Source of the DNA: Campylobacterota bacterium
GTDB lineage: Bacteria > Campylobacterota > Campylobacteria > Campylobacterales > Sulfurimonadaceae
Reading direction: 5' to 3'
DNA length: 64,000 nt
Assembly (NCBI GenBank): GCA_040752835.1
Contig: JBFMGG010000004.1
Location: forward strand, 199,571 to 263,570
A program made the position numbers and the translations under genes. This document shows, piece by piece, positions 8,937 through 17,532 of this stretch; positions within the stretch are counted from its first letter, which is position 1, and every line of letters begins with the position of its first letter. The notes beneath the pieces are model-generated. The model saw only the letters and a program-made list of their open reading frames with translations. It was not told the origin of the DNA and did no database searches.

Positions 8937-9175
8937 TCCTCCTCGACACCCGCGAGTACGACCACCCGATCCCGCTGGAGATGGCCGTCGGCGCGTTCCG
9001 CCGCCTCGCCGGGGACGAGGTGATCCACATGATCCACCGCCGCGAGCCGATCCCGCTGTTTGAGATCATCACGCGCAACGGGGGGCGCTATCTCTCCTAT
9101 TTGGATGCGGAAAACGTGTGGCACATCTACATCACCCGCAGTCCCACCCTGGATTTGGAGGTATACCGTGTATAA
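8933..9175 (+). CDS. DUF2249 domain protein
   Basis: An 80-residue protein beginning at ATG 8933 inside the stop region of the hemerythrin gene. It opens with 'LLDTREYDHPIPLEMA' and continues with 'IHMIHRREPIPLFE', the pattern of DUF2249, a small fold related to TusA/SirA. DUF2249 proteins are often found with hemerythrins and respiratory or NO-related membrane proteins; their biochemical role is not established. It overlaps the next gene by 8 nt. Longer in-frame extensions upstream only shadow the hemerythrin gene. Confidence 0.8.
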   Translation: MILLDTREYDHPIPLEMAVGAFRRLAGDEVIHMIHRREPIPLFEIITRNGGRYLSYLDAENVWHIYITRSPTLDLEVYRV

Positions 9176-10433
9176 CGGCCTTTCGCTCGACCAGGCGCCG
9201 CCGATCTCGGTGGTGCTCCGCTTTTTCCTTACCGTTCCTTTTTTCGGAATCGCCCTGTGCGCACTCGTATTTTTCGCACCGCGCGAAGTCCTCACCCCGC
9301 TGCACCCTTATTCGCTCTCCGCGATCCACCTGATGTTTTTGGGGGTAATGAGCATGAGCATGATCGGCGCGCTGTTCCAGATGCAGAGTGTCCTGGGGGG
9401 GAAACCGATCCCCGCACCGGCGGGCAACGCCCTGATCATCCACACGTTTTTGACGATCGGAACCCTCTCGCTCGCAACGGGGTTTCTGCTGTCACAACCG
9501 GTCCTCTTCACCCTTGCGTCGGTCCTGCTGGGAGCCGCGATCGTTTATACGGCCAACCTGGTCCTGCCGCTGCTGTTCGGGGGGGTCACCCACGATACGC
9601 TGCGGGGGATGCGCCTCTCCCTGATTGCCCTGACGTTCACGGCTCTGCTGGGGATCGTGATGGCGTCGTCGTACGCCTCCGGGTCGTTCGGGTTTTACCA
9701 CGAAGCGATCCGCACGTCCCACTACTCGCTGGGGCTGATCGGATGGGCCGCCGCCCTCGTTATCGCGGTGGCGTTTCAGGTCATCGAGATGTTTTTCGTC
9801 ACCGCCCCCTACAGCCGATGGTGCAAACGCAACGCCTTTAGGGTACTCTCGGCCGCCCTGGTTTTCAAAATCGCCTTTGCGTTTGCGGGATGGCCCTACG
9901 GCTGGGTGGCCGACCTCGTCATCGCCGCCTGGCTGGTCGGCTTTGCCGTAACGACCCTCAAACGGCTGTCGGAGCGCAAACGGCGTGTTAGCGACGTGAG
10001 CGTCCGGTTTTGGAATGCGGGGATGGCCCTGCTGCTCCTCGCATCGCTCGCCCATGCGGTGTCCCTGTTCATCCCCGCGCCGTCCCTGGAAACCTTTGCG
10101 CTGCTCTCGTATGCCCTCTTCGTCCTCGCGGTCATTCTGGGGATGATGAACAAAATCGTCCCCTTCCTGGTATGGTTCCACCTCAATTCGGCCGGATTCA
10201 TGGACGCACCGATCATGTCCAACGTCATCCCCGCCTCCCGTTCCAAACTCCTCTTCACCCTGTTCTCCCTCACGGCCCTCGCGCTGCTGTCCGGCAGCGT
10301 GTCGGGCGAGGCATTGGCCGCCGCGGGGCTGTTCGGCTCGGCGATGTTCGGCGTGCTGCTCTACAACCTGCTCAAAGCACTTTCCCTCTACCGCCACACT
10401 CTCGCCCACGGACAACGGTTTACGTTCGAATAG
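9168..10433 (+). CDS. Polytopic membrane protein, heme-copper-oxidase-I/NnrS-like
   Basis: GTG 9168 is chosen as start because GGAGG lies at 9157-9161 with 6-nt spacing. The 421-residue product consists almost wholly of about 11-12 membrane helices. Conserved-looking histidines sit in helices: 'SAIHLMFLGVMSMSMIG', 'ALIIHTFLTIG', 'RTSHYSLGLIG' and 'KIVPFLVWFHLNSAG'. This resembles heme-binding NnrS or catalytic-subunit-like oxidase paralogues annotated in related bacteria, but I cannot assign the exact family. As last gene of the hemerythrin-DUF2249 operon it may be a heme/metal membrane protein in NO or oxygen stress. Confidence 0.65.
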   Translation: MYNGLSLDQAPPISVVLRFFLTVPFFGIALCALVFFAPREVLTPLHPYSLSAIHLMFLGVMSMSMIGALFQMQSVLGGKPIPAPAGNALIIHTFLTIGTLSLATGFLLSQPVLFTLASVLLGAAIVYTANLVLPLLFGGVTHDTLRGMRLSLIALTFTALLGIVMASSYASGSFGFYHEAIRTSHYSLGLIGWAAALVIAVAFQVIEMFFVTAPYSRWCKRNAFRVLSAALVFKIAFAFAGWPYGWVADLVIAAWLVGFAVTTLKRLSERKRRVSDVSVRFWNAGMALLLLASLAHAVSLFIPAPSLETFALLSYALFVLAVILGMMNKIVPFLVWFHLNSAGFMDAPIMSNVIPASRSKLLFTLFSLTALALLSGSVSGEALAAAGLFGSAMFGVLLYNLLKALSLYRHTLAHGQRFTFE

Positions 10434-10472
10434 CGGTCCCCCGGCCTTTCGCTTTTATCGCCCCATCTGCGC

Positions 10473-10478
10473 TATAAT
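10473..10478 (+). promoter_or_regulatory. -10 box of the MgtC/DUF4010 gene
   Basis: TATAAT is 29 nt before the ATG at 10508, with GGCGGAGG as ribosome-binding site just ahead of the start. No convincing -35 is seen. Confidence 0.5.
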
Positions 10479-10507
10479 CGTTAGAGAAAGAACGGCGGAG
10501 GGGTACC

Positions 10508-11767
10508 ATGGAAATCGATTCGTTATTCATCCAAAACAGCGGCCTTTCGCTGGTGCTCGGGTTTCTCGTCGGGCTTCAGCGCGAAATGCATACGATCTAT
10601 TCGAACAAAACCCAGGATTTCGGCGGGGCAAGAACCTTTTCGATGATTTCGCTCTTTGGATACCTCTCGGCCTGGGCGAGCGCCTATTTCCCCTATTTTT
10701 TCCTCGTCGCCGCCGGGCTGATGGGGTTGCTGCTCGTCGCCGCCTACGTCGTCAACAACATCTCCGCCTCGGAAAAAGGTTCCACCACGGAGTTCGCCGC
10801 CCTCGTCACCTTCCTCGTGGGTGCGATGCTCTATTTCACCCTTCCCATCTTCCCCGTCTTCATCGCCATCCTCGTCCTTTTTGTCCTGAACCTCAAAGAC
10901 AAGATCCGCGAATACGAACAAACCCTCACCAAACAAGACCTCGGCGCAGCCATCATGTTTATGGTGATGACCTTCGTCATCCTGCCGATCCTCCCCGACG
11001 AGCCGATCGGCCCGATGGGGTTGATCAACCCCTACCTCATCTGGATCATGGTCGTTCTGGTGGCGGGAATCTCCTTTTTCGGCTACATCGCGATCCGCTT
11101 TTTCGGAACGACCCACGGAATCGGCGTCGCGGGGCTCTTCGGCGGCCTCGTCTCCTCGACGGCCGTGGCGATGAGCATGGCCCGCAGGGTCAATGAAAAC
11201 GGCTTCCTGAGCAAAAACCTCGCCATCGGCATCGCGCTGGCCTCGTCGATGATGCTGATCCGCGCTGGAATCGAGATGTGGGTAATCAACCCCGCGCTCA
11301 CCCTCCCCTTCCTCCTTCCCATCGCCCTGGGGTCGGTCGCGGGGTACGGTTACATCGCCTTTTTGTATTTTACCTCCCGCCACGAAAACATCCCCCAGGA
11401 CATCAAGTTCAAAAACCCCTTCAGCCTCAAAGAGGCGCTGATGATGGGGCTCATCTTCGGGATCACGCTGGCGCTCATCAAGCTGGCCGACCAGTACGTC
11501 GGGAACATGGGGGTTTACGCGGTCGCCGCCGTTTCGGGGATCGCCGACGTCGACGCGATCATCCTCTCCCTCTCATCGCTGGCCAAATCGACCCTCCACC
11601 CCTCGACCGCCCACATCGCGATCCTCATCGCGATCCTCGCCAATTCGCTGGCCAAAGCGCTTCTCGTACTGTTCCTTGGCAATGTAGCCCTCTTCCGGTT
11701 GGCCATCACCTATTTTCTGATCTCGATCGGCACCTTTACCGCCGCCGCGCTCCTAACGCTCTTCTAA
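10508..11767 (+). CDS. MgtC/SapB family membrane protein with DUF4010 domain
   Basis: The 419-residue inner-membrane protein has an N-terminal MgtC-like part ('LSLVLGFLVGLQREM', 'GGARTFSMISLFGYLSAW', about 1-140) and a C-terminal DUF4010 part with about seven further helices ('GGLVSSTAVAMSMARRVNENG', 'AAVSGIADVDAIILSLSSLAK'). MgtC proteins modulate magnesium or acid stress responses; the role of the DUF4010 fusion is not known. It has its own -10 box and a strong terminator, so it appears monocistronic. Confidence 0.85.
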   Translation: MEIDSLFIQNSGLSLVLGFLVGLQREMHTIYSNKTQDFGGARTFSMISLFGYLSAWASAYFPYFFLVAAGLMGLLLVAAYVVNNISASEKGSTTEFAALVTFLVGAMLYFTLPIFPVFIAILVLFVLNLKDKIREYEQTLTKQDLGAAIMFMVMTFVILPILPDEPIGPMGLINPYLIWIMVVLVAGISFFGYIAIRFFGTTHGIGVAGLFGGLVSSTAVAMSMARRVNENGFLSKNLAIGIALASSMMLIRAGIEMWVINPALTLPFLLPIALGSVAGYGYIAFLYFTSRHENIPQDIKFKNPFSLKEALMMGLIFGITLALIKLADQYVGNMGVYAVAAVSGIADVDAIILSLSSLAKSTLHPSTAHIAILIAILANSLAKALLVLFLGNVALFRLAITYFLISIGTFTAAALLTLF

Positions 11768-11772
11768 CGCTT

Positions 11773-11797
11773 CCCCCGTTTGGGGGTTATCTTTTTT
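11773..11797 (+). terminator. Rho-independent terminator after the MgtC/DUF4010 gene
   Basis: CCCCC (11773-11777), GTTT loop, GGGGG (11782-11786), followed by TTATCTTTTTT. Confidence 0.85.
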
Positions 11798-11810
11798 CCC
11801 GTTTTGCCGA

Positions 11811-11816
11811 TATAGT
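11811..11816 (+). promoter_or_regulatory. -10 box of the EF-hand protein gene
   Basis: TATAGT lies 24 nt before ATG 11841; GGGAG provides the ribosome-binding site. Confidence 0.4.
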
Positions 11817-11840
11817 GTTATACCAAACGGGAGTCCAGCC

Positions 11841-12782
11841 ATGCAGATCGCAGCCCAAAGCCTCAGCCTCAGCGCGTCGTCCCTGCACTATCGCAGCGAA
11901 CAGGAAACATTGTCCCTCAGTTCCCCTTCCGCAGCCGTTTCCAAAGGGGTCGAAGCAGTGTGCGAATCCTCCGGCGACGATCCGCTCGAAGGGGTCGATC
12001 CCAAATACCGGATGATGGCACTCATGCTCGAAGCGCTAACGGGGCAGAAGATCACGTTAGCCGCTTTCCGCCCTAACGCGACGGCGGGTTCGGCGGTCGG
12101 CTCGGCCGGAACGGGCAGCGTTCCGAGTAATTCCCCGATTCTCGAATACCAGTACCAGATGCAAGAACTCAACCGCATGAGCTTTTCGGCAGAGGGGAAA
12201 GCCGTTCTCGAAGACGGCACCGTCCGGGAGTTCTCCCTTTCCATCGAATGGACCCAAAGTTTTTCCGAATCGGTACGCCTGCGGATCCAGGACGGCAAGA
12301 TTCTGACCGATCCCCTCGTCATTTCGTTCGACGGTTCACAGCCGCTCTCTTCCAACGCGTTTGCCTTCAACCTGACGGGCAAAGAGGGTCAAAGCCTCCC
12401 TTACCTCTCCGGACGCGCGGGCTACCTCGCCCTCGATAACGACCGCGACGGGAAAATCACACAGGGAAGCGAACTCTTCGGCCCCCGCACGGGGGAAGGG
12501 TTCATGGAGCTCGCCGCCCACGACGACGACGGCAACGGATGGATCGATTCGGGTGACGCGGTGTTCAAACAGCTGCGCATATGGATGGTAAACGAGGAGG
12601 GCGAAAATCTCCTCTCGCTCCAAGAAGCGGGAATCGGTGCGATCAGCCTCAAAACGGCATCGATCGATTACGCGTTCAAAAGCGACGCCGATACAACCGT
12701 GGCGCAGTACAAAAAAGCTTCCGTCGCATTAGGCGAAACAGCAGGTACCTACGGCGTTTTCGAAGTGGATGTGGCGGTTTAA
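11841..12782 (+). CDS. EF-hand-type calcium-binding protein of unknown function
   Basis: A 313-residue protein without a signal peptide or membrane helix. The first ~90 residues are Ser/Ala-rich and low in complexity; the middle is beta-rich. Two Asp-rich loops occur near residues 197-209 ('DNDRDGKITQGSE') and 226-238 ('DDDGNGWIDSGD'), both with EF-hand/dockerin spacing. Similar Ca-binding proteins occur in flagellated Campylobacterota but I do not recognise a function. It has its own promoter and stands alone between a terminator and a tRNA gene. An extracellular or surface role through a non-classical exporter is possible but unsupported. Confidence 0.6.
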   Translation: MQIAAQSLSLSASSLHYRSEQETLSLSSPSAAVSKGVEAVCESSGDDPLEGVDPKYRMMALMLEALTGQKITLAAFRPNATAGSAVGSAGTGSVPSNSPILEYQYQMQELNRMSFSAEGKAVLEDGTVREFSLSIEWTQSFSESVRLRIQDGKILTDPLVISFDGSQPLSSNAFAFNLTGKEGQSLPYLSGRAGYLALDNDRDGKITQGSELFGPRTGEGFMELAAHDDDGNGWIDSGDAVFKQLRIWMVNEEGENLLSLQEAGIGAISLKTASIDYAFKSDADTTVAQYKKASVALGETAGTYGVFEVDVAV

Positions 12783-12855
12783 TACCCAAGAAAAAGATAC
12801 CGTTGTAAAAGATTTTGGTTCCGGAAGTGGTGAAAAGAGGGAAGTTAAAAGATTA

Positions 12856-12943
12856 TGGCAGACAGGAAGAGATTCGAACTCTCGGTAGGTTGCCCTACAC
12901 ACGCGTTCCAGGCGTGCGCCTTCGACCACTCGGCCACCTGTCT
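12856..12943 (-). tRNA. tRNA-Ser(GGA)
   Basis: Read on the minus strand it has a 7-bp acceptor stem AGACAGG/CCTGTCT, the D-arm start TGGCCGAG typical of tRNA-Ser, an anticodon loop CTGGAAC (anticodon GGA), a long variable arm, a T loop TTCGAAT and an encoded G-CCA end (12856-12859). Total length is 88 nt. A TATAAT -10 box lies at 12958-12963 on the minus strand. Confidence 0.95.
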
Positions 12944-12957
12944 ATTGGAAGATTGAA

Positions 12958-12963
12958 ATTATA
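12958..12963 (-). promoter_or_regulatory. -10 box of tRNA-Ser
   Basis: TATAAT on the minus strand ends 14 nt before the mature tRNA 5' end. No good -35 is visible. Confidence 0.5.
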
Positions 12964-13104
12964 TCCGATTTAGCTTAAAAAGGGTGTAGAAAGAAAAGAC
13001 AAAGCCTAGGGGAGGCGCCGTTACCGACGTTCCCGCTATAACTTTTCGAAGGAGAATCGAACCGTCATTGTAAAAAAGAAGTGTTAATTTTGTGTAAAAA
13101 ATCT

Positions 13105-13110
13105 TATAAT
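13105..13110 (+). promoter_or_regulatory. -10 box of the dGTPase gene
   Basis: TATAAT precedes the GTG start at 13139 by 28 nt, in an AT-rich stretch. A weak AAAAAGG serves as ribosome-binding site. Confidence 0.5.
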
Positions 13111-13138
13111 TAGCACACTTTCCCCAAAAAGGCTCATC

Positions 13139-14239
13139 GTGCGACCCGACGAACGTTTCTTCTCCATGAGCGACGACTTCCGCTCTCCCTACGCCCGCGA
13201 CCGCGACCGGATCATCCATTCGGGCAGTTTCCGCCGCCTCGAATACAAGACGCAGGTGTTTCTGAACTCGCAGGGGGATTTTTTCCGCACCCGCCTGACC
13301 CACAGCATCGAAGTGAGCCAGATCGCCCGCTCCATCGCCTCGCATCTGGGGCTGGCCGAATCGCTGGCCGAAGCGATCGCCCTCTCCCACGATCTGGGAC
13401 ACACCCCCTTCGGGCATATCGGAGGCGATACCCTCGATGAGTGCCTGAAGGAAAGGGGATTTGCCAACGGGTTCGAGCACAACTTCCAGAGCTTCCGCGT
13501 CGTTACCAAACTCGAACAGCGTTATAAGGCGTTTTTGGGTTTGAACCTCACCTATGCGACGCTGGAGGGGATCCTCAAGCACTCCTACCCCTATAACAAA
13601 CCGTTTTTCCCCGACGCGATCCGCGACGCGTTCGCCCCCGATACCCATCCCAGTATCGAGGCGATGATCGTCGACCGTGCCGACGAAATCGCCTACATCA
13701 GCCATGACATCGATGACGGGATCGCCAGCGGACTCATCGGTTTCGATACCCTCCGCTCCAGCGAACTGATCCAAACGATCCTCGACAAAGTCCATGCCGA
13801 AGGGGTCCACGAGGACGAAGATGAAATGTTCCGCTACCGTTTCAGTTCCCATCTCATCAACCACCTCGTCTACTCGCTCCTCGAACACTCGCGCGGCAAA
13901 ATCGACAACTCAAGGGTCCTCTCCTCTGTCATACCCGCCTCCGAACCGATCCCGATCGGGTTCGAACCCGCCCTCGAGACGCAGATCAAAAAACTCAAAA
14001 AGCTCCTTTATCAGGAGCTCTATCAGCACAAAAACATCATGCGCAAGATGTTTGCGGGCAAACAGGCGATCAAAGGGGTGTTCGAAGCGCTGATGGAAGA
14101 GCCCAAAATGCTCCCCCCCTATTATCTCAAACAGCTCGACGTGCGAAACAAACACCGCGTGGTCGCCGATTACATCGCCGGGATGTCGGACCGCTACGCG
14201 ATGGAGCTCTTTAACGAACTCTACGGGCGTGAAGGGTAA
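13139..14239 (+). CDS. dgt: dGTP triphosphohydrolase-like HD-domain protein
   Basis: This 366-residue protein of the dGTPase family hydrolyses dNTPs, classically dGTP, to nucleoside and triphosphate. Diagnostic elements are 'GSFRRLEYKTQVF' near residue 33, 'RTRLTHSIEVSQIARSIA' (first His of the HD site), the HD pair in 'ALSHDLGHTPFGHIGGDTL' and the later metal ligand Asp in 'DRADEIAYISHDIDDG'. Length and layout fit the shorter dGTPase-like type 2 proteins. GTG is used as start and an in-frame ATG lies 9 codons further (MSDDF). The next gene begins 31 nt after the stop with its own -10 box. Confidence 0.9.
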   Translation: MRPDERFFSMSDDFRSPYARDRDRIIHSGSFRRLEYKTQVFLNSQGDFFRTRLTHSIEVSQIARSIASHLGLAESLAEAIALSHDLGHTPFGHIGGDTLDECLKERGFANGFEHNFQSFRVVTKLEQRYKAFLGLNLTYATLEGILKHSYPYNKPFFPDAIRDAFAPDTHPSIEAMIVDRADEIAYISHDIDDGIASGLIGFDTLRSSELIQTILDKVHAEGVHEDEDEMFRYRFSSHLINHLVYSLLEHSRGKIDNSRVLSSVIPASEPIPIGFEPALETQIKKLKKLLYQELYQHKNIMRKMFAGKQAIKGVFEALMEEPKMLPPYYLKQLDVRNKHRVVADYIAGMSDRYAMELFNELYGREG

Positions 14240-14256
14240 GCGCTGCCCCAGAGTGG

Positions 14257-14262
14257 TACAAT
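14257..14262 (+). promoter_or_regulatory. -10 box giving a predicted leaderless transcript (HI0933-family gene)
   Basis: TACAAT is 7 nt before ATG 14270 and no ribosome-binding site is present between the upstream stop and the start. Confidence 0.5.
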
Positions 14263-14269
14263 ACGCTCC

Positions 14270-15490
14270 ATGAATACCATAGCAATTATCGGCGGAGGCG
14301 CCAGCGGACTGATGGCGGCGCTCTTTGCCGCACGCTCCGGCGCCGCCGTTACAATTTACGAGCACAACGCCTCCGTCGGGAAAAAGATCCTCGCATCCGG
14401 CAACGGCCGCTGCAACATCATCAATACCTCCGCCGGCGCTGCCGATTACGCGGGACAGGACCCCTCGTTCGTCACCTACGCGCTCAAACAGCTCTCGTTC
14501 GGCTATTTCGAAAAACTCTGCCTTTCGCTGGGGCTCCTCCTCGATGTCAAGGAAGACGGACGGTGCTACCCCCTCTCCAACGAGGCCAAATCGGTTCTCA
14601 TCGCCCTCAAAAGCGCCGTAACCGAAGCGGGTGTGAGCATCCTTACCGATTCAAAAGTGACCGCAATTACGAAAAGCGGTCCCCATTTTAGGGTCCGAAC
14701 CGAAAAATCCGAAGCGACCTATGACAAAGTTCTCATTGCGACCGGCTCCGAAGCGGCTCCCCAGCTGGGAGCCACGGCCGACGGGCAGCACTTTGCCGAA
14801 GCGCTGGGACACGAGATTATCCCCGCCTACCCCAGCCTCGTCCAGTTCCATCTCGCCTCCAAACACCCACCCAAGATGGCGGGGGTCAAAACCGTCGCCG
14901 AGGTCACCCTCATCGTCGAGGGGAAAAACGACGTCCGCGTCACGGGAGACATCCTCTTCACCCCCTACGGCATATCGGGGCTGGCAATCCTCGACGTCAG
15001 CCAGAGGGGTTCCTGCGCCCTCAGCCGCAAACAGCGCGTGAGTATTTCGCTCAACCTTCTCCCCCGTTTTGAGCGTCGTGAACTCACCGACGTGATCGAG
15101 AAACTGTTTGCCGCAGTCCCAGCCCAAAGCGTCCAGAACGCCCTGTGCGGCTTGCTCCCCGCCAAGCTCGTCACCTATCTCCTCGATGATGCGGGAATAC
15201 CTCTATCCGCTCACGTATCGTCACTTCACCCCAAAGAGATCAAAAAACTCGCCCATCTCATAGGCGAGTGGAAATTCGAGGTGACCGATACCCACGGCTT
15301 CAAACACGCCGAAGTGAGCGGAGGCGGGGTCTCCACCGCGCAGGTCAACCCCAAAACGATGGAATCGAAAGTCGTCGAGGGACTCTATTTTGCGGGAGAA
15401 GTACTCGATGTCGTGGGGCGTCGGGGGGGGTTCAATTTCCACTTCGCATGGGCGAGCGGGATGATTGCGGGAAAAGAGATGGCGAAATAG
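14270..15490 (+). CDS. HI0933/YhiN-family NAD(P)/FAD-dependent oxidoreductase
   Basis: A 406-residue flavoprotein. The N-terminal FAD-binding fold has 'AIIGGGASGLMAALFAARSG' and the family signature 'KKILASGNGRCNIINTS'. A middle insertion domain follows (about 190-340), and the C-terminal motif 'GLYFAGEVLDVVGRRGGFNFHFAWASG' closes the FAD site. Members are annotated as putative flavin oxidoreductases; the physiological substrate is generally unknown. The sequence is complete. A leaderless start is predicted. Confidence 0.88.
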   Translation: MNTIAIIGGGASGLMAALFAARSGAAVTIYEHNASVGKKILASGNGRCNIINTSAGAADYAGQDPSFVTYALKQLSFGYFEKLCLSLGLLLDVKEDGRCYPLSNEAKSVLIALKSAVTEAGVSILTDSKVTAITKSGPHFRVRTEKSEATYDKVLIATGSEAAPQLGATADGQHFAEALGHEIIPAYPSLVQFHLASKHPPKMAGVKTVAEVTLIVEGKNDVRVTGDILFTPYGISGLAILDVSQRGSCALSRKQRVSISLNLLPRFERRELTDVIEKLFAAVPAQSVQNALCGLLPAKLVTYLLDDAGIPLSAHVSSLHPKEIKKLAHLIGEWKFEVTDTHGFKHAEVSGGGVSTAQVNPKTMESKVVEGLYFAGEVLDVVGRRGGFNFHFAWASGMIAGKEMAK

Positions 15491-15505
15491 GGGAAAAAGG
15501 AAAGA

Positions 15506-15524
15506 CTCCCCGACAATCGGGGAG
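15506..15524 (-). terminator. Terminator of typA (hairpin usable in both directions)
   Basis: CTCCCCGA (15506-15513) pairs with TCGGGGAG (15517-15524) around a CAA loop. On the minus strand it is followed by TCTTTCCTTTTT, giving a good intrinsic terminator for typA. It sits between two convergent genes. Confidence 0.8.
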
Positions 15525-15541
15525 GCCGGAAGCGAAGAAGG

Positions 15542-17344
15542 TTACTGTCTCGCGTGACGTTTGCGCTCGTTGATGTCGAGGTAACGTTTGCGGATACGGA
15601 TGTTCTGCGGTGTAACTTCGAGGAGTTCGTCGTCTTCGATCCACTCCAGTGCGCGCTCGAGGTTCATCTCGCGCGGCGGAACGAGCTTGATCGCTTCGTC
15701 CGCACCGGATGAGCGGACGTTGGACTGCGCTTTCCCTTTGATCGGGTTGACGTCGAGGTCGTTGCTGCGGCTGTGCTCGCCGATGATCATCCCTTTGTAC
15801 ACTTTCGCCTGCGGAGCGACGAACAGAACACCGCGGTCCTGGAGATTGAAGAGCGAGTACGCGAGGGCGACGCCGTCTTCCATCGAAATGAGGGCTCCAT
15901 ACGGACGGCTCTCGACCGATCCGCTGTAAGGGCGGAATTCGAGGAACGAGTGGTTCATGACCCCTTCCCCTTTCGTGTCGGTGAGGAACTGGCCGCGGAA
16001 ACCGATCAGACCGCGTGCGGGGATTTCGAACTCGATACGGGTAAACCCTTCGCCCATTGGAACCATCGCTTTCATCTCAGCCTTGCGGCGTCCCAAACGC
16101 TCGATGACGGTACCGCTGAACTCTTCGGGAACGTCGATGACGAGGTGCTCGAACGGTTCGCATTTGACCCCTTCGATCTCTTTGACGATGACCTCGGGAC
16201 GTCCGATACCGAACTCATAGTTCTCGCGGCGCATGTTTTCGGCAAGGATCGTGATCTGGAGTTCGCCCCGTCCGGAGACTTTGAACTTCCCTTCCCCGAT
16301 CGTCTCGTAACGCATCGCGACGTTTGTCTGCATCTCGGCATCCAGACGCTCTTTGATTTTGTTGGAGGTAACGTGTTTTCCTTCGGTTCCCGCCAGCGGA
16401 GAATCGTTGACCGAGAAAACGACGGTCAGGGTCGGCTCTTCGATGTGCATCGGGTCGAGCGGCATCGGATTGTTGGGATCACAGACCGTGTCCCCGACGT
16501 CGACCGTTTCAAGGCCCGCGATCGCAACGATGTCGCCCGCTTCGGCCTGCTGGATCTCCATCCGGTTGAGTCCGAGGAATCCGATCAGTTTGGAGATTTT
16601 CCCCTTCACCAGTTCTCCGTCGGCTTTGGCCAGCAGAACGTTGTCCCCTTTGGCAATCTTACCGTTGAAGATACGGGCGATCCCGATTTTACCGACGTAG
16701 TTGTCGTAGTCGAGGGTGAAAACCTGCAACTGCGTCGGATTTTCCGCATCACCGGTCGGCTCGGGGACTTTTTCGAGGATCGTGTTGAACATACAGGTGA
16801 AATCACCGTCAGGCTCGGACATGTCGAGCTTCGCGATACCGTCACGCGCCGCGGCGTAGATGATCGGGAAATCGAGCTGGTCTTCGGTCGCGTCCATCGC
16901 GACGAACAGGTCGAATACTTCATCGACGACGCGCTCAGGATCGGCGGAAGGTTTATCGATTTTATTGATGACGACGATCGGTTTGATCCCGAGGCCGAGC
17001 ATCTTTTTAACGACGAATTTCGTCTGGGGCATAACCCCTTCGTAGGCGTCAACGAGAAGCAGCGCACCGTCGACCATTTTCAAAACCCGCTCAACCTCGC
17101 CGCCGAAGTCGGCGTGGCCCGGAGTATCGATGATGTTGATCTTGTGGTCGCCGTAGCGGATCGCGGTGTTTTTCGAGAGGATGGTGATCCCGCGCTCTTT
17201 TTCGAGGGCGTTGGAGTCCATCGCCCGTTCATTGACTTGTTCGTGGCTTCCGAACGTTCCGGACTGTTTGAGCAGACCGTCGACTAGGGTCGTTTTACCG
17301 TGGTCAACGTGGGCGATGACGGCGATGTTACGAATTTTTTGCAT
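15542..17344 (-). CDS. typA: Ribosome-associated translational GTPase TypA/BipA
   Basis: A complete 600-residue translational GTPase: G1 '[10 protein letters not shown]', switch II '[12 protein letters not shown]', G4 'NKIDKP', then EF-G-like domains and the TypA-specific C-terminal domain ('[28 protein letters not shown]', '[11 protein letters not shown]'). BipA binds 70S ribosomes and helps 50S assembly and stress or cold adaptation. AAGGACACCC precedes the ATG and TATAAT lies upstream at 17380-17385 on the minus strand. Confidence 0.97.
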   Translation of the reverse strand: MQKIRNIAVIAHVDHGKTTLVDGLLKQSGTFGSHEQVNERAMDSNALEKERGITILSKNTAIRYGDHKINIIDTPGHADFGGEVERVLKMVDGALLLVDAYEGVMPQTKFVVKKMLGLGIKPIVVINKIDKPSADPERVVDEVFDLFVAMDATEDQLDFPIIYAAARDGIAKLDMSEPDGDFTCMFNTILEKVPEPTGDAENPTQLQVFTLDYDNYVGKIGIARIFNGKIAKGDNVLLAKADGELVKGKISKLIGFLGLNRMEIQQAEAGDIVAIAGLETVDVGDTVCDPNNPMPLDPMHIEEPTLTVVFSVNDSPLAGTEGKHVTSNKIKERLDAEMQTNVAMRYETIGEGKFKVSGRGELQITILAENMRRENYEFGIGRPEVIVKEIEGVKCEPFEHLVIDVPEEFSGTVIERLGRRKAEMKAMVPMGEGFTRIEFEIPARGLIGFRGQFLTDTKGEGVMNHSFLEFRPYSGSVESRPYGALISMEDGVALAYSLFNLQDRGVLFVAPQAKVYKGMIIGEHSRSNDLDVNPIKGKAQSNVRSSGADEAIKLVPPREMNLERALEWIEDDELLEVTPQNIRIRKRYLDINERKRHARQ

Positions 17345-17379
17345 GGGTGTCCTTTGGTTAGGCGCAAAGATTTTTGCGA

Positions 17380-17385
17380 ATTATA
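17380..17385 (-). promoter_or_regulatory. -10 box of typA
   Basis: TATAAT on the minus strand, 35 nt before the ATG at 17344. Confidence 0.5.
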
Positions 17386-17452
17386 TCTTTTTTTATTTTA
17401 AGGATATGTTAAGGGATTTGGACTTCTATCCGGACCACCCTTTCTCTTTTTA

Positions 17453-17468
17453 TGGAATGGCTTTTGCT
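17453..17468 (+). promoter_or_regulatory. Sigma-54 promoter upstream of fliK-flgD-flgE'
   Basis: TGGAAT-GGCTT-TTGCT keeps the invariant GG-N10-GC of -24/-12 promoters and the TTGC half; the -24 half is TGGAAT rather than TGGCAC. It lies 64 nt before fliK. Hook genes in this phylum are normally sigma-54 dependent. Confidence 0.55.
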
Positions 17469-17532
17469 TGGTTGGCGTATCACATAGAATCGTGCGCGCA
17501 GGGCGCCCCCCTCCGCGCCAAAGGATCGGTTT

